25,452 nt of DNA, from IMG/VR virus record IMGVR_UViG_3300027580_000018, positions 1-25,452 of that record. One strand, given 5' to 3'. Both the position numbers and the translations under genes were made by a program. The notes below the pieces were generated by a model. That model was not told where the DNA came from, did not search any database, and worked only from the letters and a program-made list of their open reading frames with translations. Of the stretch, positions 1 through 9,886 are shown one piece after another (within the stretch, counting starts at the first letter, position 1; the number at the start of each line of letters is the position of its first letter). This DNA comes from a virus.

Positions 1-2694
1 TGTATATTTTACATAATCAGAAGGAATATCCCATTGAGCCAAAACAGAACTATGAACAGTACCATCTTTAGCTAAGTCTTTAACTTCTGTTAATGTTATT
101 GATGTTCCTTCTATATTTTGTGTACCATTATAAATTTGTTCAATAGAAGGTGAATCTTCAAATAAACTTTCTAAACCATTATATCCAATTGATACAATTT
201 TTATATAATAAGTACCTTTACCATATAGTTTATCAAATATATATTTATTATCTTTTACTCTATTAACTAATTCCCAAGTATTATCTATTTTTCTTTTAAT
301 ATAAACTTCATGATATTTAGTAAACCTATTACTATCCCATAATATTTCAATTGATGGGTAAGGTATATCTCCTGCTTCTCTAGGAACTAATGAAGATGAT
401 AAATTAGTTACAACAGGGGGTCTTTCTTCATTTGTTCTGTCTACTTCTACTCTATCCACTATTACAGTATCTGTACCATCGTATTGCCAAGCTGACGTTC
501 TAGACTGCCTTAAATCTAGTGTTTGATTCCACTCACCATTAGAATTAAATTTATCTGATATTTGTTTAATAATAAAATCATTATCTATATCTGATTCATC
601 TCTATTTACATGTATTTTATCTAATAATTCAAAATGTGGTTTACCTCTTATATTTATACTAAGTTTAGTTCTTGGATTAGAATAAAAATCTAATAAAAAT
701 TTAGCTGTCCTATTTGCTCTCTCAGCATCATATATTAAATTATTATCTATACTTAATTCACTACCTTCAGTAGAGAAAGCTTGAACTGCTTTATCATTAT
801 CTTCTACTATTTGTATAGGGTTTACTCCTTGCTTGTAAGGAGTTCCGTATAAATATATATTATTATAATTATCTCCTTCATAAATTGAATAGACAGAAAC
901 TCTATCTTCTTCATAATTTCTAAAGAATAATTTAACTCTATCTTCTGCTATCCATTCAAAATCAACATCTACTCTACCAGATTCCCCTGTTTCTTGTTCT
1001 GTATATAATTTATGTACATTGACAGTAGCATCTCTTAATCTAGAAGCACTGGAACTAGAAGCACCCCTATGAAAGGTTATTTTTAACTGTATATCATCTC
1101 CTGCAGATATACCTGATGTAATTACATCAGACTCAAAATTAGACCAACCAAACTTATCTGTTTCATATATTGTTCTTTCAAATTCATCATTTACATACAA
1201 ATCTACAGTAGAATCACAAGAATCTCTCTTTCTTCCTATATCTATTCCAAATAACCCTATAGTATGGTCATAAGAATTTTGGTTTAATCTCCCAGAAATT
1301 TTAATATGGTCTGTATTATCTTCTAAAGTAATTTTATCTGTCCATTGTACTACATCACCATCTCCACCATCATCTGTATATGTTAAATCATTAAAACTCT
1401 CTGAATAAGAACTTCTTATTATTTCTATACCTGTAGTTACTGCATCAAATTTAATATACTCTCTAGGGTCTCTTAAATCTTTAACTGGATTATCAAATTT
1501 AGCTATTAATTCCTTTTTACCAGGTTTATTATTATCATTATGATTATAAGGAGGTACAGTTAGTATAGAATATTTATGATTTACAGACATTTTTTGATTA
1601 TCAGAAGGGAGAGGATAATCTTCACTATTAGTAAACTCTACTATCCCATTTAATAAATCAACAGACTCTAATCCTTCACCGATAGTATACACAGATTCTT
1701 CAAATTTTACAGAAACAGAATTCTCTACTATAGGTATTTTATTTGTATTTTCTACATTCCCATCCTCATCTTTGTATGTTAACTGTAATTCATTATTAGA
1801 ATCTATATCACTACCTAAATACTCATTAGAAATTGAACCTTCTAATTGTGTACCAGACCATACAATTTGTTCTTCTACTTCTTTATAAGGGTCTGCATTT
1901 ATTTTCACAGATGTATATATATCTTTTGAATTAAACTTTTCATTATATCCATTATCTAAAAAATCAATATCTGATACAGTATCTACTGTTTCTTGAACAG
2001 ACTCATCTAAACCTTGTATATCAACAAAGTATAATTTACTATCTGTTACATAAAATTTAGCCCAAGACATTTCAGCTATTTTTCTAAGAGCATCATATAT
2101 ACTGGGTTCATCACCAAAATTATATGTTATTAAATAAGGGATATCATCTATTGTATTTTCATCAAACTGTATAGCAGAGTCTTCTAATAATGTCCTTATT
2201 ACATTTTTAACTGGTTCATCAAAGAATATTTTATCTCTAGGTTTCTCATTTTTTAATATTGACATTTCATCTTCTATTGTTATAGAAACTTTACTATTAT
2301 CATGATTTAAATCTAAACTGGATATTAAACCATAATAATATAAATAATAGTCACTGTCATTTACTGAGACTTCTACTGCTACTGGTCTATTTGGAATTAC
2401 ATTGAATTCATAAGTATCTTGACTAATCTCAACATTAAATCTACTTGCTATACTTTTAGGACTATAATCATCATTACTATTATCTAATACTAAAGTACCT
2501 TTATCCATAATAGAAGTACCTATTTTACCTTCTAAATTTCTATCTAGATTTAACTTTATAAACTCATCATCAGATGTTTCTATTGTATCTATACTACCAT
2601 CATTGAACCAATCTATAGATATTCTTAAGTCTATTTTTCTATTTTTTTCTTTACTTTTATTAATAAACTCTGTTGCTTCTGTAAATCTAGCCAA
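1..2694 (-). CDS. Tail-tip / baseplate hub-like protein with FN3-like domain (3' end outside window)
   Basis: Open for 898 codons to the left edge with no stop, so the protein is truncated by the window. The start is a TTG at 2694 placed six bases after AGAGGTG. I see an N-terminal beta-rich region containing a sequence like LDNSNDDYSP (about residues 70-79), a signature I associate with tail hub and minor tail proteins. It is followed by a hub-like segment. A middle region (about 430-560) resembles a jelly-roll, carbohydrate-binding-type domain. From about residue 757 there is a fibronectin III-like stretch beginning PPVVTNL. Its place directly after the tape measure and a small tail protein fits a tail-tip hub or receptor-interacting protein. 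The hub assignment is family knowledge plus position, and the binding role of the middle domain is inference. Confidence 0.7.
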   Translation of the reverse strand, partial: MARFTEATEFINKSKEKNRKIDLRISIDWFNDGSIDTIETSDDEFIKLNLDRNLEGKIGTSIMDKGTLVLDNSNDDYSPKSIASRFNVEISQDTYEFNVIPNRPVAVEVSVNDSDYYLYYYGLISSLDLNHDNSKVSITIEDEMSILKNEKPRDKIFFDEPVKNVIRTLLEDSAIQFDENTIDDIPYLITYNFGDEPSIYDALRKIAEMSWAKFYVTDSKLYFVDIQGLDESVQETVDTVSDIDFLDNGYNEKFNSKDIYTSVKINADPYKEVEEQIVWSGTQLEGSISNEYLGSDIDSNNELQLTYKDEDGNVENTNKIPIVENSVSVKFEESVYTIGEGLESVDLLNGIVEFTNSEDYPLPSDNQKMSVNHKYSILTVPPYNHNDNNKPGKKELIAKFDNPVKDLRDPREYIKFDAVTTGIEIIRSSYSESFNDLTYTDDGGDGDVVQWTDKITLEDNTDHIKISGRLNQNSYDHTIGLFGIDIGRKRDSCDSTVDLYVNDEFERTIYETDKFGWSNFESDVITSGISAGDDIQLKITFHRGASSSSASRLRDATVNVHKLYTEQETGESGRVDVDFEWIAEDRVKLFFRNYEEDRVSVYSIYEGDNYNNIYLYGTPYKQGVNPIQIVEDNDKAVQAFSTEGSELSIDNNLIYDAERANRTAKFLLDFYSNPRTKLSINIRGKPHFELLDKIHVNRDESDIDNDFIIKQISDKFNSNGEWNQTLDLRQSRTSAWQYDGTDTVIVDRVEVDRTNEERPPVVTNLSSSLVPREAGDIPYPSIEILWDSNRFTKYHEVYIKRKIDNTWELVNRVKDNKYIFDKLYGKGTYYIKIVSIGYNGLESLFEDSPSIEQIYNGTQNIEGTSITLTEVKDLAKDGTVHSSVLAQWDIPSDYVKYT

Positions 2695-2707
2695 TTATAT
2701 CACCTCT
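2692..2707 (-). promoter_or_regulatory. Ribosome binding site and TTG start of hub-like gene (copy 1)
   Basis: On the minus strand the sequence is AGAGGTGATATAATTG, ending in the TTG initiator. It is identical over 16 bases to the initiation region of the 117-residue gene upstream. There is no in-frame ATG nearby with a better site, so it decides the start. Confidence 0.7.
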
Positions 2708-2717
2708 TTCCTATAAT

Positions 2718-3071
2718 TTATATTACTTCCCATAGAGTTATATCCCATCTCCATAAATCCTCTTCAGTATTTTTTAAATTAAAATCATAACCATTTATTG
2801 GTATAGTTACTGTGTACTCATCACCAGAAGGACTAGTGAAGGACAAATCTTGCCCTCCACCACTCTCTGGAAAAACTAAAGAGGTGATAAATAATAAATT
2901 ATAATGTTCTTTTTCTTTTAAATTATCTAAAGTTAATTCAAATATTCTATACTTATTACTAGAATAATCTGTAAATACTTTACCTTTTCTACTTCTTTGA
3001 GTATTACCTTTTCTTTTTTCTTTTATATTATAATCAGTTAATTCAAAGAAATATTTATACAATTTAATCAA
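2718..3071 (-). CDS. Small distal tail protein, unknown family
   Basis: A 117-residue protein between the tape measure and the hub-like gene. It starts with TTG at 3071 after AGAGGTGATATAA; that 16-base initiation region is identical to the one of the next gene. The sequence is beta-rich with aromatic residues in the C-terminal half, including a glycine run SGGGQ and an ending LWRWDITLWEV. It has no signal peptide, membrane segment or enzyme motif. By position it is probably a tail-tip component that joins the tube to the hub, where a distal tail (Dit) protein often lies. It is much shorter than typical Dit proteins of 200 or more residues, so I do not assign it to that family. Confidence 0.7.
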   Translation of the reverse strand: MIKLYKYFFELTDYNIKEKRKGNTQRSRKGKVFTDYSSNKYRIFELTLDNLKEKEHYNLLFITSLVFPESGGGQDLSFTSPSGDEYTVTIPINGYDFNLKNTEEDLWRWDITLWEVI

Positions 3072-3084
3072 TTATATCACCTCT
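3069..3084 (-). promoter_or_regulatory. Ribosome binding site and TTG start of 117-residue gene (copy 2)
   Basis: The minus strand reads AGAGGTGATATAATTG, identical to the site at 2692-2707. The tape measure gene uses a related site, GAGGTGAGCTAATTG, also with TTG. Three consecutive tail genes therefore share the same kind of UUG initiation region. Confidence 0.7.
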
Positions 3085-3085
3085 C

Positions 3086-6000
3086 TTATGACCTTGATTC
3101 TAAAAAGTCTTCTATGTAAGGAGCTAACCTTTTAGCTGCTTCTCTGGCAGAAGCCTCATCACCTAAGAAAATCTGACTTTGTACAGAAAATGAATTATTA
3201 TAAGTTATATTAGAAGTAGAACCTGCTCTAAATGTTCTATCCATTGTTACATCTGGAGTACCAGATATCCCCATATCTAAATCACTCATAACATCTTGAT
3301 ATAATAGATATATATCTGAAATTTGACCTTTTATTTCTCTAGCTCTCACTTTAAAGGTCTCTATAGCAGCGTCTCTATCTTCTGACATCATAACTTTTTG
3401 CATTAAACCAGATAGTTCATTCATATATTGTTGTACAGCATAAGATTTCCATAGTGAATCTATAATAGTATCTTTCATAGCCTGACCTATTGTCTTATCA
3501 AATTCAGCTCTGAAATCACTGTATGATAGATTTTCACCAAATGAGTCCTTAATTTCTGACCCCATTTCATTAGCTCTTTCTTTTACCATTTTTAATATTT
3601 CTTTCATATCTTCTAAGTCTTGCTTAGCTGTTTGTAGATTATCAACATCCCAATTTTCACCACCAAACAATTTTCTCATTCCACCTGCTTCATCTGTATA
3701 ACTAGCAATAGTTGCATCATAAGTAATTCCAAAATCTTCAAGATTTTTAGAAGTTTTTTCTATACCTTCATTAACTTTTTTAGCTTCTTTCATAGCATCT
3801 ACATTTTTACTACCACCAAATACAGCTTCTCCAATACTTCCAACAAACTCTCCAACTTTAGCTCCCAATTTAGGCATACCAAACATAGCACCTATTCCTG
3901 CACCTGCTCCAGTAAATAGGCTTTTACCCAAACTCTGACCTTCAGATAAAGATTTCATACCTTCTACTGCAAAACTTCCCATACCCTCTCCTAATTTAGA
4001 GGATATAGTTTCTCCTAATGAACTAGATATATTACTCACAAAAGAACTTACTTTTGATTTTACTTTATCTTCACCCATACTATCTAGTAAGCTAGAGGAT
4101 ACACTTTTACCTACTATCTCAATCTTTTCTACACTACTCATACCTTTTTCAAACTGTGCAACAGCACTACTTACAGCACTAGAAAATGCAGAGAACATTG
4201 CTATATGCCATTCTTGTTTTGTATTTAAAATAAACTTTCCAATAGCATCAAATGTTTCTTGAAGAGCCTCTTCATCTATACCATACATACCTTTTACTTG
4301 TTCAATCTGTTCTTGATTAAATCCCATATTATTTAATATTCTATCTATCTTTTCAGATTCTTTTCTTAACTTTTCCATAGCTTCATAAGCTTCTTCAGTT
4401 CCAGATAAATTTTCTACATCAAAATTACTTACATATTCTAAAGCACTTTCTAATTCACTATTATCCAAATTTTTAAGTTTTTCTAAAACTTCTACTTGGT
4501 CTTCATAAGCATTAGTTACTCTTATAATTCTATCTATTAAATCTTCATCATTAGCTTCTTCTCTTAATCTATTCAACTCTTTTATTCTATTATTTAAATT
4601 AGTTATTTCTTTATCTTGCTCTGTTATTAAACCTAACTCTTTTTCATCAGTTAGTAATTGCTGTGAAATTTGCTCATCTCTTAGATTAGCATCTTTTATA
4701 TATCCTTTTAATTCTGACATTATTTTATTAAATGTTTCTTTATCTACACCTAATAACTCTCTTAAATTTTCTTCTTGGAACATTGATAAGTCTAAATCAG
4801 CTATATATTTATTTATGTCTTTTCTATTACTCTTTAGATTTTCAATAGCTTTATTAGCTTCCTTAATACTAGATACGCTATCTATATTAAACCCAGTAAT
4901 ACCTTGTATATCACCAGAGATTTGGGATTCTCTAGCTTTTATAGCCTCATCAATAGCTTCTGCTTGCATCCTATATTCAGCTCTAATAAGTGCTAAATCA
5001 TCTTTTAAATCTTGACTAGTAGCTTTATCTTGTAATCTATTTAATTCATCCATAGAATTATTTAATTCAGATAATCTAACTTCTAATTCAGAAACTAATC
5101 CTAAATCTTCTTTAAATTCTATTAATTTCCCTTCTATTTGAATATCTATTAACTTATTTTTAGTTTTCTCTAATTTATCATTCATATCCTCTATTTCTGT
5201 TATTACAGGCATTAATTTACTTAATAAAGATGCACTCATATCAGATTCATTAATTTTATTCATTATCTTAGTGTATACTTGTTGTACATTCTCTATGCTA
5301 CTTAATTGGTCTTCAACAGATTTATTTGGGTCTACTTCAGACAACTCTTTTATACTATCTGGTATATCAGACAGAGCTTTACTTAATGTTTTTGCTTTAT
5401 CAGTTGCAGTTCCTTCTAAATTTAAATTATCTAAATTTAATTCTGATATATTCAATAGTTCATTATAAAGATTAGAAGCAGTTTCTACAAAATCTCTAGT
5501 ATTTTGTTCTGCAATAATTACATCATCTATATTTTCATCTAAACTAAAGTCAGCTTCTAAACCACTTAATACATTTTTAAACTCTTCTCTATTATTAATT
5601 GCTGTATTAAATGAATCTAATACTTTTTGTAATTCTTCATCTGCCATAGTTTCTAAGTCATTTTTATTAAAGTTAATTAAATTAGTTGCAGCTTCTGCCA
5701 TTTCTAAATCTTCATTTAATTGCTGTTTCTCTTTTTCTAATTGATTATATACTTCAGAGCCTAAATCTCTAACTTTATCTTTTACAGAATTAAATCCTTT
5801 ATCATCCCATTTTTCAAATAAATCATCTACATCAAACCCTAAATCTTCATAATCTAATTCTGTAGCTTTGTCCATAGCATTTCTTAATTTATTCCTAAGA
5901 GCATTACTATCTATTTCAGCCTCTGTACTATAAGTTTGTTCTATTATATTCAATATTTTATCTTGTGCACTTTCATATTCACCTATATAAGCATTTACCT

Positions 6001-8830
6001 CTTCTTCAGGTGATAAACCTAATAATCCTGCTCTAAATTGTTGAAAATCTAATCCTGCCTCTAATTGTCCTCTTATATCTGATATCTGTACCTTTAAATC
6101 CCTCATTTTATCAGTTAAATCAGTTAATATACTTAATGCACTCTCAAATACAAGGGACAATTCAGTTTCTGATAAACTCTCTATTCCCTCTTCTAACATT
6201 TTAATTTCTGCTCTAAACTTTCTTTGTAACTGCCTAGTCTTATCTATTTGTTTTCCTACTACTTCATACCTAGCTTTAGCCTTGTTTAAATTTTCAGTAA
6301 CTTCTATTATTTTAATATTATTTTTATCTTCTTCTTCTCTTAAATCTTTTAGTTTATCTTTATAACTTATTATTTCATTTCCAACTTTTCCTTGTGTATT
6401 TAATAATGTCTGTTCTGCATTACTTAAACTATCAATATCTTCTTTCATAGTTTTTATTACTTTATTTACTTCTTCACCATTTTTACCAAACTTACCCATT
6501 TCTTCATTTACTATCTTATCTAAAACACTTCCAAATTCTTCACCTGCACCTGCTAATCTATACCAATCTTCACTTAAATCACTTCTTAACTCTAACAACT
6601 CTTGTTCTTGTTTTAAAGTCCTATTTTCTATACTATTTAATTCATCATATCTTTCTTCTTGATTTTTTAATAATTTTAACTCTCTTTGACCTTGTTTTAC
6701 ATTCTCTAACATAGCATTAGTATTTTTATCTATAAAAGATATACTATTATCTAATGTTGTATTATATTTTTCTACTTCTTCTCTAATCTCTGATAAAAAC
6801 TCAGTATAATCACCTTTGCTTATTTGTTCCTCATAAGCTTTATATATTTCTGGGAAAGCCTGACTTAATTCTGACATCCTTAATCTAATTTCTTCTGTTT
6901 TATTTGCTATCTTATTACCTGCACCTTCTACAAAAGGTAATATATCCTTTATAATTTCAGAACCAGGAATACTAGTCTTTTGTTCTTCCCCTATCTTTTC
7001 TCTTTCAGTTCTTAAATCAGATATTTTATTTACCATAGAACCATAGCTATTTATTAATTCTTTAGAATTTTTTAATTCTGTTTTAGTTAACTCATTAGTT
7101 CTATTTATAGCTTTATTCATTGTTTTTCTAGAATTACTACCTTCTTCTAAAGCTTCATTTACTTTACCCTGCATTGTTATATATTTAGATATTGCAGTAG
7201 TTAAAGCAATAATACCAGGAATGATTGGATTAATAGAAGATAATAATATTTGTGAATCAACTGCTAAACCTATAATAGAAGTAGATGCTAAGTAAGCAGT
7301 TGTTTTTAAAAGAGCTATTGTAGGTACTAATGTTTTAATTACATCCCAAACCATTCTTAATTCTTCTCCTAAATCATCTAAACCTTTTATAAAATTGTTT
7401 ACTGATTTTAAAGCATCTAATACTCCTCCTGCTAATCCAACAGATAAAGCTTTTGAACCCATATTTAATGTTGTATTTACAATCTTATTAAATTGAGCAC
7501 CTACTTGCTTCCAACTAGCTTCCATACCTTCCATATATACTTCATTCTCTTTCATAGCAGAGTTAAGTGAATTCATAGAAGAAGTTGTAGCTTCTAATGC
7601 CATATCCCAGTTTTCAATTAATGCAATTACATCTGAGTATCTTCTTCTACCACCTATAGCTCTAGCTATATTAGCTTGCATTACTTCATCTAAATCATCC
7701 CATTTAACTGCTAAATCTGTTAATACATCAGATAAATCCCTATAAGTATCTTCATCTTGTCTTAATGCTATACCTACACTACTTAAAGCATTTTCAACTT
7801 TACCTAATGATTCTGCTGAGGCATTAGCATCCCCCATTATCCTGGAGAACACTGTCCTTAATGCTCTACCTATTCTACTACCTGACTTAGCTGTAGAGGC
7901 ACTTAAAGAAGTTACCATACCTATAAGACTATCCATTGATATACCTGCACTCTGGGCTGCTGAACCACTCTCTCGTAGTGCTGTAGCTATACTAGAAGCA
8001 TCAACAGCAAAGTTATTAGCTACTTCATTCCATCTATCTATAATTGATACAGCTTCACTTGCATCCATATTAAACTGAAGTAATGAGGCTGTCAACATAT
8101 CTACAGCTTCTTTAGCTTCCATCTCAGCTACGTTTGTAGCTAATAATGCAGCTTCAGTTAACTCTATTACTTCAACTTGATTTCTACCTTGACGTCCCCA
8201 CTCAACCATTGAGGATATTACATTTTGAATATTAGAAGCAAATTCTACTCCTAAATCTCCTGCTACATTTCTTAGTTCATTAAAATCAGTAGTAGCTTCT
8301 GTCATAACCCTTCTTAAAGCAATCATTTCGCTATCAATTTCCATCATAGTCTTGTGCATTTGTTTTAAAGCTCTTTGTGTACCATAAATAGCAGTAGTAG
8401 CTGCTCCCCAAACTACAGTAGATTTTGTAGCAATAGCTAAACTTCTTGATTGTGAGGAAAGCCAATTGTCAGTTTCTTTTTTATTCTTACTTTTTTGTTT
8501 AGTATTATTATCTATATTTTTATTAGCTTTATTCATAGCTTTGGAACTCTGTTTAGTAATTTGAGTACTCTCTTTTATTTTTTTAGAAGCCTTATTTTGG
8601 GAAGTTTCTAATTGATTCAATTTAGCATTTAATTGATTATATTCTTTAGCATAATCTTCTATAGCTTCACTAGATATAGATAATGTTTTATTTACATCTT
8701 TTACACTCTTATCTATTGTATCAGATAATTTTTTAAATCTATTTTCTACTTTCTTTAATTCTTTATCAATATTTAAACTTTCTGCTGATAGTGTTACACC
8801 TAAATTATAATTTACACTCTTTCCTGCCAA
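3086..8830 (-). CDS. Tail tape measure protein
   Basis: A 1914-residue protein, the largest here, lying between tail terminator and tail-tip genes as tape measures do. It begins with TTG at 8830 after GAGGTGAGC. Residues 1-130 are polar coiled coil. Residues about 135-480 resemble the conserved phage tape-measure core, rich in Ala/Ser helices. A hydrophobic region lies at about 500-550. Long Glu/Lys/Leu coiled coils follow from about 560 to 1530. A Gly/Ala/Ser-rich hydrophobic segment spans about 1600-1680, and the C-terminus is helical. Two 156-residue units (1238-1393 and 1394-1549) are tandem repeats. With the established relation of about 0.15 nm of tail per residue, it predicts a tail near 280-290 nm, if this is a siphovirus and the protein is not heavily processed. 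Confidence 0.95.
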   Translation of the reverse strand: MAGKSVNYNLGVTLSAESLNIDKELKKVENRFKKLSDTIDKSVKDVNKTLSISSEAIEDYAKEYNQLNAKLNQLETSQNKASKKIKESTQITKQSSKAMNKANKNIDNNTKQKSKNKKETDNWLSSQSRSLAIATKSTVVWGAATTAIYGTQRALKQMHKTMMEIDSEMIALRRVMTEATTDFNELRNVAGDLGVEFASNIQNVISSMVEWGRQGRNQVEVIELTEAALLATNVAEMEAKEAVDMLTASLLQFNMDASEAVSIIDRWNEVANNFAVDASSIATALRESGSAAQSAGISMDSLIGMVTSLSASTAKSGSRIGRALRTVFSRIMGDANASAESLGKVENALSSVGIALRQDEDTYRDLSDVLTDLAVKWDDLDEVMQANIARAIGGRRRYSDVIALIENWDMALEATTSSMNSLNSAMKENEVYMEGMEASWKQVGAQFNKIVNTTLNMGSKALSVGLAGGVLDALKSVNNFIKGLDDLGEELRMVWDVIKTLVPTIALLKTTAYLASTSIIGLAVDSQILLSSINPIIPGIIALTTAISKYITMQGKVNEALEEGSNSRKTMNKAINRTNELTKTELKNSKELINSYGSMVNKISDLRTEREKIGEEQKTSIPGSEIIKDILPFVEGAGNKIANKTEEIRLRMSELSQAFPEIYKAYEEQISKGDYTEFLSEIREEVEKYNTTLDNSISFIDKNTNAMLENVKQGQRELKLLKNQEERYDELNSIENRTLKQEQELLELRSDLSEDWYRLAGAGEEFGSVLDKIVNEEMGKFGKNGEEVNKVIKTMKEDIDSLSNAEQTLLNTQGKVGNEIISYKDKLKDLREEEDKNNIKIIEVTENLNKAKARYEVVGKQIDKTRQLQRKFRAEIKMLEEGIESLSETELSLVFESALSILTDLTDKMRDLKVQISDIRGQLEAGLDFQQFRAGLLGLSPEEEVNAYIGEYESAQDKILNIIEQTYSTEAEIDSNALRNKLRNAMDKATELDYEDLGFDVDDLFEKWDDKGFNSVKDKVRDLGSEVYNQLEKEKQQLNEDLEMAEAATNLINFNKNDLETMADEELQKVLDSFNTAINNREEFKNVLSGLEADFSLDENIDDVIIAEQNTRDFVETASNLYNELLNISELNLDNLNLEGTATDKAKTLSKALSDIPDSIKELSEVDPNKSVEDQLSSIENVQQVYTKIMNKINESDMSASLLSKLMPVITEIEDMNDKLEKTKNKLIDIQIEGKLIEFKEDLGLVSELEVRLSELNNSMDELNRLQDKATSQDLKDDLALIRAEYRMQAEAIDEAIKARESQISGDIQGITGFNIDSVSSIKEANKAIENLKSNRKDINKYIADLDLSMFQEENLRELLGVDKETFNKIMSELKGYIKDANLRDEQISQQLLTDEKELGLITEQDKEITNLNNRIKELNRLREEANDEDLIDRIIRVTNAYEDQVEVLEKLKNLDNSELESALEYVSNFDVENLSGTEEAYEAMEKLRKESEKIDRILNNMGFNQEQIEQVKGMYGIDEEALQETFDAIGKFILNTKQEWHIAMFSAFSSAVSSAVAQFEKGMSSVEKIEIVGKSVSSSLLDSMGEDKVKSKVSSFVSNISSSLGETISSKLGEGMGSFAVEGMKSLSEGQSLGKSLFTGAGAGIGAMFGMPKLGAKVGEFVGSIGEAVFGGSKNVDAMKEAKKVNEGIEKTSKNLEDFGITYDATIASYTDEAGGMRKLFGGENWDVDNLQTAKQDLEDMKEILKMVKERANEMGSEIKDSFGENLSYSDFRAEFDKTIGQAMKDTIIDSLWKSYAVQQYMNELSGLMQKVMMSEDRDAAIETFKVRAREIKGQISDIYLLYQDVMSDLDMGISGTPDVTMDRTFRAGSTSNITYNNSFSVQSQIFLGDEASAREAAKRLAPYIEDFLESRS
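4184..5119 (-). repeat. Two tandem 156-residue repeats inside the tape measure
   Basis: At the protein level residues 1238-1393 and 1394-1549 align in constant register of 156. DLGLVSE (from 1242) matches ELGLITE (from 1398), ELNRLQDKA matches ELNRLREEA, and GFNIDSV (1313) matches NFDVENL (1469). A weaker third unit may begin near residue 933 (GLLGLSPEEEV, then NFNKNDLE) with an insertion. The repeats are diverged at the DNA level, so the duplication is old. Confidence 0.65.
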
Positions 8831-8835
8831 TTAGC

Positions 8836-9327
8836 TCACCTCACTTTCTTTATAAGTTCACAATAAAAAGTCTGTCTACTAGAATAAACATTATCAGTAT
8901 CTCTACTTAATATTCCATCTGGTAATCCTGTCCTTATTCTTCTAAAATGTGGCAATGAATCTTTATAATTATCAAATTTATACTTTAATTGACTAGCTAA
9001 TTTATTTAAAACTCTTTTCCTTTTCATATTAGAGTTGTAATTTTCATTGATTATTATATAAAAAGTTAAGTTAGCTTGTATTAAACTAACTTCTCCATCA
9101 CTGCTTTCATATTTACTTTCTTCTCTTAAATTAGTTTCAATTACCTGTACAATAGGTCTATCATCTAAATTATTTTTATCTATAGCTTTTAAAGTTTTAT
9201 CTACATCCTCAAAACTAAAAGCATACCAAATTTGAGGAAAATTATCATCTTCGCCTTGATTATTACTTAAAAATTCTTGTAATTCAAAATGTATGTTATT
9301 AATAAAATCTTCAGATTGTGTTATCAT
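8836..9327 (-). CDS. Tail terminator-like (tail completion) protein
   Basis: A 163-residue protein. I chose ATG at 9327 because it overlaps the TGA of the upstream gene as ATGA and has TAGGAG ten bases ahead; an in-frame GTG at 9336 would sit almost on that site. The pattern is amphipathic helix (LQEFLSNN), a beta strand with PIVQVIET, a strand INLTFYIII-like segment (ANLTFYIII), a helix with KRVLNKLASQL, and a final strand around FYCELIKKV. This is typical of tail terminator proteins that cap the tube and join it to the head. It lies directly before the tape measure and after an HK97 gp10-like gene, which agrees. Assigned by fold pattern and position only. Confidence 0.65.
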   Translation of the reverse strand: MITQSEDFINNIHFELQEFLSNNQGEDDNFPQIWYAFSFEDVDKTLKAIDKNNLDDRPIVQVIETNLREESKYESSDGEVSLIQANLTFYIIINENYNSNMKRKRVLNKLASQLKYKFDNYKDSLPHFRRIRTGLPDGILSRDTDNVYSSRQTFYCELIKKVR

Positions 9328-9884
9328 CCCTTCCACACTCCTAAAATAGGTGTTAAAATCTGCTTAGGGTCTAAGTCACCATTTAATACTCTATGCCTTA
9401 TCATAATGAATGTTTTTTCCATATAACTGTCACCTTTTCTAAGCACATCTACACCATAATTATTTTCATATACAAAATCATTTTCCACCCTTAGAGAGTA
9501 TGGTTTTTCCCCCAAATTTGTTGCTGTTCCTTTACTTAAATCCTTTAAATTTCCCCTAGTTCCTAATGTTTCATCATCCATATATAAATTTATTTGATTA
9601 CCACTTATTGTTACCTTTGTTGCTCTATATAGTCTTTCTGTTCTTTCATAAAAATTAGGTTCATCCTCTATTCTATACTCATCTCCAACAATCATTTCAG
9701 TAGGTTGCATATAAACTAAATCCATTATATTATTCTTTAAATTAGACTCAATACTTATTCTTCCATCACCTAATAGCATCCCTAACCATTTCTGTACACC
9801 TGACTCTGTTAAATATTCCCTTGTCATCTTTAATTTAGTGTCTAATTCTTCAAAATCTGAAGTATCTACTCTAAGTTTTATCAT
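9324..9884 (-). CDS. HK97 gp10-like neck/tail completion protein
   Basis: A 186-residue protein starting with ATG at 9884, two bases after the stop of the previous gene. It begins with a beta strand and then a long helix around DFEELDTKLKM. It carries a middle region of short strands (KVTISGNQINLYMDD) and ends in a helix with the phrase MEKTFIMIRHRVLNG. That last feature resembles HK97 gp10-type proteins, which often end with a helix and basic residues. It sits between head-closure-like and tail-terminator-like genes, the usual place for this family. It overlaps the next gene by four bases, suggesting coupled translation. Assignment to gp10-like is inference of moderate strength. Confidence 0.6.
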   Translation of the reverse strand: MIKLRVDTSDFEELDTKLKMTREYLTESGVQKWLGMLLGDGRISIESNLKNNIMDLVYMQPTEMIVGDEYRIEDEPNFYERTERLYRATKVTISGNQINLYMDDETLGTRGNLKDLSKGTATNLGEKPYSLRVENDFVYENNYGVDVLRKGDSYMEKTFIMIRHRVLNGDLDPKQILTPILGVWKG

Positions 9885-9886
9885 AA

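Noticed and set aside
4815-5468. Plus-strand open frames opposite the tape measure
   Set aside because: They are antisense shadows of an A+T-rich coiled-coil gene and lack ribosome binding sites.
9328-9336. GTG at 9336 as start of the tail terminator-like gene
   Set aside because: It is one base from the AGGAG site; the ATG at 9327 has proper spacing and an ATGA overlap.
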